Origin: an uncultured Clostridia bacterium
GTDB taxonomy: Bacteria > Bacillota > Clostridia > Oscillospirales > Ruminococcaceae
Length of the DNA: 19,174 bases
Direction: 5' to 3'
Assembly (NCBI GenBank): GCA_947427325.1
Contig: CANEHP010000022.1
Span: 1 to 19,174, forward strand
Under the pieces are notes generated by a model. It was not told the origin of the DNA, did not search any database, and saw only the letters and a program-made list of their open reading frames with translations. Positions 1-6,547 of the stretch are shown here, one piece after another (positions within the stretch are counted from its first letter, which is position 1; every line of letters begins with the position of its first letter). A program made the translations under genes and the position numbers.

Positions 1-137
1 GGTATCGAATTTTGCAAAGCAAAATTCTCTTCTTATGATATAATAACCTCAGACTACCTAAAGAGGAAGATGTTATTTTGATGTCTGAGAACATTTTATC
101 TTTTTATAGGTATCGAATTTTGCAAAGCAAAATTCTC
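1..137. repeat. Two identical 29-bp hairpin repeats upstream of the hybrid kinase
   Basis: The same 29 bases occur at 1-29 and 109-137 in the same orientation. Each copy contains a perfect 9-bp inverted repeat, GAATTTTGC and GCAAAATTC, around an AAA loop. The 79 bases between them hold a weaker inverted repeat (CTCAGAC at 48-54 and GTCTGAG at 83-89). The second copy ends 57 bases before the kinase start codon. The pair may be a dispersed intergenic repeat, a protein-binding site or a terminator pair; a T-tract directly after the stem is missing, so termination is the weakest of these. I could not pick a confident promoter in the AT-rich stretch 138-180. Confidence 0.75.
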
Positions 138-194
138 CATTTATTATAATAAATATAAATATAATAAAATTTAAAGCTAAGGGAAGAAAACGCT

Positions 195-3100
195 ATGTAC
201 CGCTGTCATTTAAACATATACTTGATTGGCTCTCAGTTGGATTCCTTTGAAATTTTAAAAGGAATGTCTCCTCTTGAAAATTTCACTCATACTTTTTTTC
301 AGTCTCCCTCTCCCGAAAGGGATTTGACTGAAAAGGCAGACGCAGTTTTTCTGTGGCTTGAAAAGGAAAATGATTTAAGGACGGTTTTATCTTATAAAAA
401 GAAAAGTACCGCCCTTGTTGTTATATCCGAGGCAAACAAAAAAGACGGTTTGTTATCCTGTTCGGACCGCCTTGACGACGTATGGGTTCTTCCTTTATCC
501 CGTGATGAACTGAAATTTCGCTTTTTGACGTGGCAAAAGCATCAAAAGCTGGATAAGGATTATTGGGAATCTCAAAACTTCCTGGAAACAACCATTAACA
601 GCGTTCCGAACCTTATATGGTATAAAAGCAAAGAGGGCTTGCACCTCAAGGTAAACGACAGCTTTTGCAAAACCGTAAATAAATCCAAAGAACAGGTCGA
701 GGGCAAAGATCATTTTTATATTTGGGACGTAGATCCCGACGATCCCAACAACAACGCAGAGGACTGCGCAAAATCCGATATGCTTGTTATGGAAAAAGGA
801 GCGACCTGCAGTTCGGAGGAAATCGTTCAATCGGGCAGCGAAAAAAAGCTGCTTACCACCTACAAGTCTCCGCTTTACGACATCGACGGCAGCGTTATGG
901 GTACGGTAGGCGTGGCCATAGACATAACCAAGGAGCGCCTCTACGAGCAAACAATCATTGAAAAAAACAATACCCTGGAAAGCCTGTTTGCCACAATAGA
1001 CTGCGGCGTGATTTGCCATACCGTAAAGGATTCAAGAATACTAAGCATTAACCATGCCGCCCTGGAGCTTTTGGGCTACCGCAATTTAGACGAGCTTGCG
1101 GACGACGGCTTTAATGTAATCGCCCCTACGGTTATGGACGAGGATAAATTAAAGCTCAAGGAAGTAATAAAATCCCTAAAAAATATCGGCGACAGTGTAA
1201 ACACCGAATACCGAGTACAGCACAAGGACGGTAAAATCATTCATATAATGGGCAGCATTAAGCTGCTGGAGGAAAACGGCGAGCAGGTCTATCAGCGCTT
1301 TTTGGTGGACTGCACCTCACAGCGCATTCAGGAAAGCAACGAGCGTGAGGCATTGAAAAAATATAACGCTAATCTGATGCAGGCGCTGACCGTTGATTAC
1401 AATTTGGTTTGCTGTATTGATTTGGATACGGGAAACGGATATTCCATAAGAGCGGAGGACTGCGCTCTCGGTATTATCGGAGATTACTTTTCGGGCAATA
1501 TAAATTGGGAACAATCCATGTCCCATTACATAGAATCATGCGTTTATTCCGAGGACCGTGAGATTTTGAGAAAAGCGGTTTCGCTGGACAATCTGAGAAA
1601 GGATTTGGAAAGCAGCAACACCACAACGGTAAACTTCCGCACCGTATGCTTCGGGGATATGCGGTATTTTCAAATGAAAGCCGTTCGTGCAGGCGAATGG
1701 GGCAGCGGAGTTGTTCTTGGATTTCGCAATATCGACAGAGAAAAGCACGATGAAATGGAACAGAAAAGAATATTGGAAGAAGCGCTTATGCAGGCAAACC
1801 GTGCCAATAAGGCAAAAAGCGTGTTCCTGTCCAATATGTCCCATGATATACGCACTCCCATGAACGCCATAGTGGGCTTTACAGCTTTGGCAATGACCCA
1901 TCTTGAGAAAAAAGAGCTTGTGGAGGATTATCTTCAAAAGATAATGACCTCGGGAAATCACCTGCTTAGTCTTATTAACGACATTCTTGATATGAGCCGA
2001 ATCGAAAGCGGAAAAATGCACCTTGATGAAAAGCCCTGCAGCCTTTCGGAGGTAATTCACGGACTGCGCAATATTATTCAGGCGGATGTAAACTCAAAGC
2101 AGCTTGATTTATTTATGGATACCGTAGGCATAATCGACGAGGAGGTCATCTGCGATAAATTAAGACTTAATCAGGTGCTGCTGAACCTTTTAAGCAATGC
2201 GGTAAAATATACTCCCGCCGGCGGCGTGGTAAGCCTCAGAGTTATTGAAAAGCCTTTTCCCGACGAGAACAAGGCAAATTATCGGTTCATTATAAAGGAC
2301 ACGGGAATAGGAATGAGCGGGGAGTTTATTTCCCGTATCTTTGAGCCCTTCGAAAGAGAGAGAAACTCTACCATAAGCCGCACACAAGGCACGGGACTGG
2401 GTATGGCCATCACAAAAAACATAGTGGATATGATGAACGGCACTATTGAGGTTAAGAGCAGGCAGAACGAGGGCACGGAGGTAACGGTCTCCTTTGATTT
2501 CTCCATAGATACCGACGCCAGGAAACCCCGGCCTATACCTAAGCTTCAGGGCTGCCGTGCTTTGGTGGTAGACGACGATTTTAACACCTGCGACAGCGTT
2601 TCATTGATGCTTCAGCAGCTGGGTATGCGGGCAGAGTGGACCTTATCGGGCAAGGAAGCGGTTTTGCGCACCAAGCAGGCAGTTTCGAGAAAGGATAATT
2701 ATCAGGTATACATAATAGACTGGCTTCTGCCCGATATGAACGGTGTAGAGGTGATCCGCCGAATCCGAAAGGAAACGGAGGAGAATGTGCCTATAATCAT
2801 ACTCACCGCTTATGACTGGTCGGATATAGAGGAGGAAGCAAAAGAAGCGGGAGCAACCGCCTTTTGCGCAAAGCCGCTGTTTTTCTCGGAGCTGAGTCAG
2901 ACCCTTAACGAAATCATCTCTCCCGAAACCTGTGATAAAAGCGTAAAGCACAATATAGACCATAAGTGCCGTGCGGGCAGACTGCTGCTGGCTGAAGATG
3001 TGGAGCTTAATCAGGAAATTGCCGTGGCTATTCTGTCCGAGGCAGGCTTTACCGTCGATGTGGCGGAAAACGGACAAATTGCCGTAGATATGCTTAAGGC

Positions 3101-3350
3101 GTCAGAGCCGAATTATTATCAGGCGGTGCTTATGGATATACAAATGCCTGTAATGGACGGCTACACCGCTGCAAGGGCAATAAGAAGCCTTGACAACAAG
3201 GCTCTTTCAAAAGTCCCCATAATTGCAATGTCCGCCAATGCTTTTGAGGAGGATAAGCAGGAGGCAATACAAAGCGGTATGAACGAACATATTGCTAAGC
3301 CTGTTAATATTGAAGTTTTGTTTAAGACCTTGGACGAGATTTTATACTAA
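195..3350 (+). CDS. PAS-domain hybrid sensor histidine kinase with two receiver domains
   Basis: A 1051-residue two-component signalling protein. Residues about 1-115 look like a degenerate receiver fold; then come three PAS-type segments (about 126-255, 258-385 and 390-520). A HisKA domain follows with phospho-acceptor His550 in NMSHDIRTPMN, then an HATPase domain with an N box (LLNLLSNAVKYTP), DTGIGM, FEPFERE and GTGLGM. Two receivers end the protein: Asp842 in IIDWLLPDMNG and Asp981 in LMDIQMPVMDGY. No hydrophobic stretch long enough for a membrane helix is seen, so it is probably cytoplasmic and senses an internal or diffusible signal. No HPt domain or DNA-binding output is present, so phosphate presumably passes to an unlinked partner or drives protein-protein output. 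The start is supported by AAGGGA about 10 bases upstream. It stands alone and its ligand is unknown. Confidence 0.93.
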   Translation: MYRCHLNIYLIGSQLDSFEILKGMSPLENFTHTFFQSPSPERDLTEKADAVFLWLEKENDLRTVLSYKKKSTALVVISEANKKDGLLSCSDRLDDVWVLPLSRDELKFRFLTWQKHQKLDKDYWESQNFLETTINSVPNLIWYKSKEGLHLKVNDSFCKTVNKSKEQVEGKDHFYIWDVDPDDPNNNAEDCAKSDMLVMEKGATCSSEEIVQSGSEKKLLTTYKSPLYDIDGSVMGTVGVAIDITKERLYEQTIIEKNNTLESLFATIDCGVICHTVKDSRILSINHAALELLGYRNLDELADDGFNVIAPTVMDEDKLKLKEVIKSLKNIGDSVNTEYRVQHKDGKIIHIMGSIKLLEENGEQVYQRFLVDCTSQRIQESNEREALKKYNANLMQALTVDYNLVCCIDLDTGNGYSIRAEDCALGIIGDYFSGNINWEQSMSHYIESCVYSEDREILRKAVSLDNLRKDLESSNTTTVNFRTVCFGDMRYFQMKAVRAGEWGSGVVLGFRNIDREKHDEMEQKRILEEALMQANRANKAKSVFLSNMSHDIRTPMNAIVGFTALAMTHLEKKELVEDYLQKIMTSGNHLLSLINDILDMSRIESGKMHLDEKPCSLSEVIHGLRNIIQADVNSKQLDLFMDTVGIIDEEVICDKLRLNQVLLNLLSNAVKYTPAGGVVSLRVIEKPFPDENKANYRFIIKDTGIGMSGEFISRIFEPFERERNSTISRTQGTGLGMAITKNIVDMMNGTIEVKSRQNEGTEVTVSFDFSIDTDARKPRPIPKLQGCRALVVDDDFNTCDSVSLMLQQLGMRAEWTLSGKEAVLRTKQAVSRKDNYQVYIIDWLLPDMNGVEVIRRIRKETEENVPIIILTAYDWSDIEEEAKEAGATAFCAKPLFFSELSQTLNEIISPETCDKSVKHNIDHKCRAGRLLLAEDVELNQEIAVAILSEAGFTVDVAENGQIAVDMLKASEPNYYQAVLMDIQMPVMDGYTAARAIRSLDNKALSKVPIIAMSANAFEEDKQEAIQSGMNEHIAKPVNIEVLFKTLDEILY

Positions 3351-3360
3351 GGGCTATCCG

Positions 3361-3495
3361 ATAAGTCGCAATTTGCGCAATTTCTACTAACTGCGGACGC
3401 TTTCTGCGTCAAAAATACTCGAAATACCCTCGTATTTCTCCGTTTTTTTCTTTGAAATCGCCACGCATTTAGCGAAATTGTACAAAATTGCTTAT
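3361..3495. repeat. Palindromic element A (about 135 bp)
   Basis: The outer arms, about 3361-3399 and 3459-3495, are imperfect reverse complements: both begin ATAAG and share CAATTT blocks when read inward. The tip is a perfect stem, GAAATAC at 3421-3427 and GTATTTC at 3432-3438, around a CCTC loop. It starts 10 bases after the kinase stop codon. No coding frame is convincing. It resembles a small non-autonomous palindromic repeat, and might end kinase transcription through its secondary structure; both are inferences. Confidence 0.6.
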
Positions 3496-3652
3496 ACTAA
3501 TTCTTGACTGAAAGTAGACAATCTTTGCGGTCTGATTTTCGCAATACTGCGTTGTCGTCCTTGCAAGGCGTCAGCCTTGCGGCGTCCTCCGCCTTGTCTT
3601 GCAAAAATCATCCTCGCAAATCTTTTGTCTACTTTCAATCAAGAATTAGTAT
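3494..3652. repeat. Palindromic element B with 28-bp terminal inverted repeats (MITE-like)
   Basis: The ends, 3494-3521 and 3625-3652, are reverse complements over 28 bases with one mismatch. The similarity continues inward as an imperfect palindrome through most of the 159-bp element, with a centre near CTTGCAAGGCGTCAG. A third, partial copy lies just downstream: 3699-3725 is the reverse complement of 3518-3544 with 25 of 27 bases identical. A solo copy of the terminal 11 bases (TATACTAATTC) recurs at 4743-4753. Long terminal repeats, small size and lack of coding capacity fit a miniature transposable element or a mobile hairpin repeat. No clear target-site duplication was identified. Confidence 0.72.
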
Positions 3653-3698
3653 TAGTTTTCAAATACGCCCTAATTCTCGTATAAAAACAGACAAAGAT

Positions 3699-3725
3699 TT
3701 GCGAAAATCAAACCGCAAGGATTGT
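3699..3725 (-). repeat. Partial inverted copy of the element B arm
   Basis: Read on the minus strand, these 27 bases match the left arm of element B (3518-3544) at 25 positions. The remaining sequence between 3653 and 3780 shows no gene and only weak further similarity, so this is probably a decayed half-copy. Confidence 0.6.
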
Positions 3726-3786
3726 TTTTTTAGTCGAAAGTCAGCAGAAAATCAGCATTAGATTAGAGATAAAATTAACGGACTGT

Positions 3787-3924
3787 AAAAAATTGACAGT
3801 CTACAGTTGAAAGCTGACAGTTGAGGTGTGGGCTTCGCCGACAGATTTGAAATTTTACGTTTTTGCCGATATTTCAAGCCGTTCCTCAACCGTAAGCCGT
3901 AAACCGTAAGCTGTCAATTTTTTT
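3787..3924. repeat. Palindromic element C (about 138 bp), possible bidirectional terminator
   Basis: The arms at 3787-3826 and 3884-3924 are imperfect reverse complements: AAATTGACAG opens the left arm, CTGTCAATTT closes the right, and both contain a TTGAGG/CCTCAA block. An inner stem pairs TTGAAAT with ATTTCAA. Read outward on either strand the stem ends in CTGTCAATTTTTT, so the element could end transcription from both the kinase and the converging araB/araD operon. A short stem (CTGCCGT and ACGGCAG, 3931-3948) lies next to it on the araD side. Function is inferred from structure only. Confidence 0.6.
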
Positions 3925-4003
3925 AAATTCCTGCCGTCAGAACGGCAGCGCCGAATTTTCGCAGCTCTCAAAAGCGCCGGGATAGCTCTTTTTATTGACA
4001 GTA

Positions 4004-4699
4004 TTATTTGTCCTGACCATAATAAGCATTCTTCCCGTGCTTGCGCAAATAGTGCTTATCCAAAAGCTCTCCCTGCATGGCCGAAGCATTGGGGTTAAGG
4101 GTAAGAGCGTGGTAATTCATAAATGCCACTTCCTCTAAAACAACCGCATTATGAACCGCTTCAAAAGGATCCTGTCCCCAAGCGAAGGGACCGTGGCTTT
4201 TAACCAGAACTGCCGGAACGGACATGGGGTCCGTACCCTTGAAGCTCTCTATTATAACCGTTCCTGTTTCCTTTTCATATTCGCCCTTTATTTCGCCCTC
4301 GGTCATTGCTCTTGTGCAGGGGATTTCGCCGTAAAAATAGTCTCCCTGCGTTGTTCCCATAGGAATTATGCCCTTTCCCGCCTGCGCAAAGGAGGTCGCC
4401 CAGCGGCTGTGGGTATGCACTATTCCGCCTGCTCCCGCAAAAGCCTTGTACAGCTCGATATGGGTGGGGGTGTCGCTGGAGGGCTTGTATTTTCCCTCAG
4501 CCTTTTTCCCTGTTTCAAGATCCACAACCACCATATCCTCTGCGGTCATTTCCTCATATTCAACTCCCGAAGGCTTGATTACCATCAAGCCCTTTTCTCT
4601 GTCAATTCCCGAAACATTGCCCCAGGTAAATGTTACCAAACCGTATTTGGGGAGCATCAGGTTGGCTTTTAGTACTTTTTCCTTTAATTCTTCTAACAT
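4004..4699 (-). CDS. araD: L-ribulose-5-phosphate 4-epimerase
   Basis: This cytoplasmic, metal-dependent enzyme interconverts L-ribulose 5-phosphate and D-xylulose 5-phosphate, the last step joining L-arabinose breakdown to the pentose phosphate pathway. It belongs to the class II aldolase/epimerase fold. The 231 residues match the length and motif order of the E. coli enzyme: GNVSGID (27-33), IKPSGVEY (41-48), SSDTPTH (74-80) with Asp76, metal ligands His95 and His97 in HTHSR, Asp120 in GDYFYG, His169 in SHGPFAWG, and the C-terminal LDKHYLRKHG followed by a Tyr-Tyr pair. The ribosome site AAAGGA lies 7 bases before the start. It is the second gene of an operon, 75 bases after the kinase gene. 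No isomerase (AraA) is adjacent. Confidence 0.95.
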   Translation of the reverse strand: MLEELKEKVLKANLMLPKYGLVTFTWGNVSGIDREKGLMVIKPSGVEYEEMTAEDMVVVDLETGKKAEGKYKPSSDTPTHIELYKAFAGAGGIVHTHSRWATSFAQAGKGIIPMGTTQGDYFYGEIPCTRAMTEGEIKGEYEKETGTVIIESFKGTDPMSVPAVLVKSHGPFAWGQDPFEAVHNAVVLEEVAFMNYHALTLNPNASAMQGELLDKHYLRKHGKNAYYGQDK

Positions 4700-4774
4700 A
4701 ACCGTATCCTTTCCGAAATTCGTGTTTTCAAAAAATGTTTTTTATACTAATTCCAATGTAAAAACGTTTTTAAA

Positions 4775-6346
4775 TTACAGACTGTCAACAGCCTCCAAGC
4801 CCCTCTTATATCTTTCCATATATTCTTCAAAGCCCGAAGCGCCCTCTGCTGTGGGCGAAACCTTTCTTGACTTCATATCCTTAAACACCTTTTCGTCAAG
4901 AAAATCCGCCAGCTGCATTTTTCCGCCCTCCGAAACATATGCCGCCAAAATTGCCATACCCCATGCGCCGCCTTCTCCTGCGGTTTCCATAAGAGTAACG
5001 GGAGTGTTGATTCCGTCGGCAAGAAGCTGCTCCGCTGCGTTCTGCACCTTAAAAAGACCGCCGTGCGCCGCTAATTTATCCAGCCTTACATTTTCCTCCT
5101 TAAAAAGAATATCCATTCCCATTTTAAGCGCCGCCAGGGACGCCGTAAGCTCTGCACGGAAGAAATTGGCAAGGTTAAAGCTGCTGTCTGCGCTGCGATA
5201 ATACAAAGGCTTTCCCTTTTCAACATTTGCCACAGGCTCGGCGGAAATAAAGTTGTAGGCTACAACTCCGCCGCAGTCCCTGTCGCCCTTCTCCATTGCA
5301 TTTTGATATAATTTTTGGTACAATTCCGAAGCGCTCATCTCAACTCCCGCAAGAGAACAAAATTCGGCAAAGACATTGACCCATGCGTCCAGCTCGCCGC
5401 AGCAGTTGTTGCAGTGAACCATGGCAACGGGACTTTTGCTTGGCGTCGCCACCACGTCTATTTGAGGGTAAACCTTTGATAAAGGCTTTTCCAAAACTGC
5501 CATAGAAAAAACAGAGGTGCCTGCCGAAACGTTTGCCGTTCTTTCCCTGACCGCATTTGTGGCAACCATTCCCGTGCCTGCGTCTCCCTCGGGGGCGCAG
5601 AAAGGAACGCCCGCTTTTAAATCTCCCTCGGGATCAAGGAACAGCGCACCTTTTTCCGTAAGCTGTCCGCATACTTCATTGCAGTCTGTAATTACAGGCA
5701 GCACATCGTTAATATGCCAAGGCAAATTATACTTTTGGGTAAGCCCGGAAAACTTTTCAAGCATTTCGCCGCAATAGCCCGACTTATCCACGGGAAACAT
5801 TCCGCTTGCCTCTCCGAAGCCTGCGGATTTAACCCCTGTTAAAAGATAATGTACATATACCGCAAGGGTAGTTATATATGAGATATCCCTTATATGAGGC
5901 TCATTATCGATAACAGCCTGATACAGGTGCGCTATGCTCCACCGCTGCGGGATATTAAAGCCAAAAAGCTCGGTAAGCTCATCCGCCGCCTTAGCAGTGG
6001 TGGTATTTCTCCAGGTGCGGAAGGGTACAAGCAGACTGCCTTCACGGTCAAAGGGCATATAGCCGTGCATCATTCCCGAAATTCCCATCGCCTTAAAGGA
6101 GGTGAGAGTTACGCCGTACTGCTCTTTGACATTTTTCTTTAAATCGGCGTAGCAGTCTTGAAGTCCTTTATGAATATCATCAAGGGAATAAGTCCAATAG
6201 CCGTTTTGAAAGCGGTTTTCCCACTTATGGCTTCCCATAGCGGCAGTATTGAACTTATCGTCAATCATCACCGCTTTAATTCGTGTAGAACCTAACTCTA
6301 TTCCCAAAAAGCACTGTCCCTTAGAAATCTTCTCTGTAATGGTCAT
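4775..6346 (-). CDS. FGGY-family sugar kinase, probable L-ribulokinase
   Basis: This 523-residue cytoplasmic ATP-dependent kinase has the two-domain FGGY fold: phosphate-binding GIELGSTR (15-22), a substrate region with GMMHGYMPF (91-99) and TWRNTTT (111-117), the probable catalytic Asp255 in PEGDAGTGM, SAGTS (274-278), and the ADP-binding AHGGLFKV (427-434) and AGEGGAWGM (456-464). Such proteins are often labelled xylulokinase or generic carbohydrate kinase. The adjacent downstream araD points to L-ribulose as substrate, giving L-ribulose 5-phosphate for the epimerase. It does not look like a classical E. coli AraB; clostridia are known to use a divergent ribulokinase, so I leave the symbol blank. 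The ribosome site AGGAGA precedes the start, and a promoter is proposed at 6374-6402. Confidence 0.85.
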   Translation of the reverse strand: MTITEKISKGQCFLGIELGSTRIKAVMIDDKFNTAAMGSHKWENRFQNGYWTYSLDDIHKGLQDCYADLKKNVKEQYGVTLTSFKAMGISGMMHGYMPFDREGSLLVPFRTWRNTTTAKAADELTELFGFNIPQRWSIAHLYQAVIDNEPHIRDISYITTLAVYVHYLLTGVKSAGFGEASGMFPVDKSGYCGEMLEKFSGLTQKYNLPWHINDVLPVITDCNEVCGQLTEKGALFLDPEGDLKAGVPFCAPEGDAGTGMVATNAVRERTANVSAGTSVFSMAVLEKPLSKVYPQIDVVATPSKSPVAMVHCNNCCGELDAWVNVFAEFCSLAGVEMSASELYQKLYQNAMEKGDRDCGGVVAYNFISAEPVANVEKGKPLYYRSADSSFNLANFFRAELTASLAALKMGMDILFKEENVRLDKLAAHGGLFKVQNAAEQLLADGINTPVTLMETAGEGGAWGMAILAAYVSEGGKMQLADFLDEKVFKDMKSRKVSPTAEGASGFEEYMERYKRGLEAVDSL

Positions 6347-6373
6347 AATATAACTTCTCCTGTTTTTTTGATT

Positions 6374-6402
6374 ATAATACTATTCTCCAATTTAAATATG
6401 AA
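6374..6402 (-). promoter_or_regulatory. Putative housekeeping promoter of the kinase-araD operon
   Basis: On the minus strand, TTCATA (6397-6402) and TATTAT (6374-6379) are separated by 17 bases, a sigma-A-like arrangement with a fair -35 and a good -10. Transcription would start near 6367, giving a very short leader before the kinase start at 6346. No clear operator palindrome for an arabinose repressor was recognised. The rest of the gap to 6547 holds a 7-bp stem (CTTTTGC and GCAAAAG, 6457-6475) and a GC-rich stretch after glgP that could end glgP transcription, but no clean T-tract. Confidence 0.5.
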
Positions 6403-6547
6403 CTTTGTCCGCATTTTATCCGAGAATTGTATGAACGAAAATCCTATGTCCCCGGTCTTTTGCCGCAAGCAAAAGCAGCAGCCTGTCAGGCGGCAGGAAA
6501 TACATAGCGCTTCGGCGGGGAAGCAAGCCTGCCAAAAAATGCGCTAA

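Noticed and set aside
495..1019. Long minus-strand open frame inside the hybrid kinase gene
   Set aside because: It lies wholly within a confidently coding plus-strand gene, has no ribosome site, and its translation resembles no protein; it is a shadow frame.
3504..3761. Plus-strand open frame of 85 codons in the palindrome cluster
   Set aside because: It runs across element B and its partial copy; the palindromic structure explains the sequence, there is no ribosome site, and composition is Ser/Arg-rich as expected for chance.
3351..4003. CRISPR array or tandem repeat array
   Set aside because: The repeats are inverted palindromes of different families, not evenly spaced direct repeats with unique spacers, and no cas gene is present.
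4368..5201. 277-codon plus-strand frame antisense to the kinase-araD operon
   Set aside because: It spans the end of one gene, the intergenic gap and the start of another in antisense, with Ser/Pro-rich composition typical of a frame opposite codon-biased genes.
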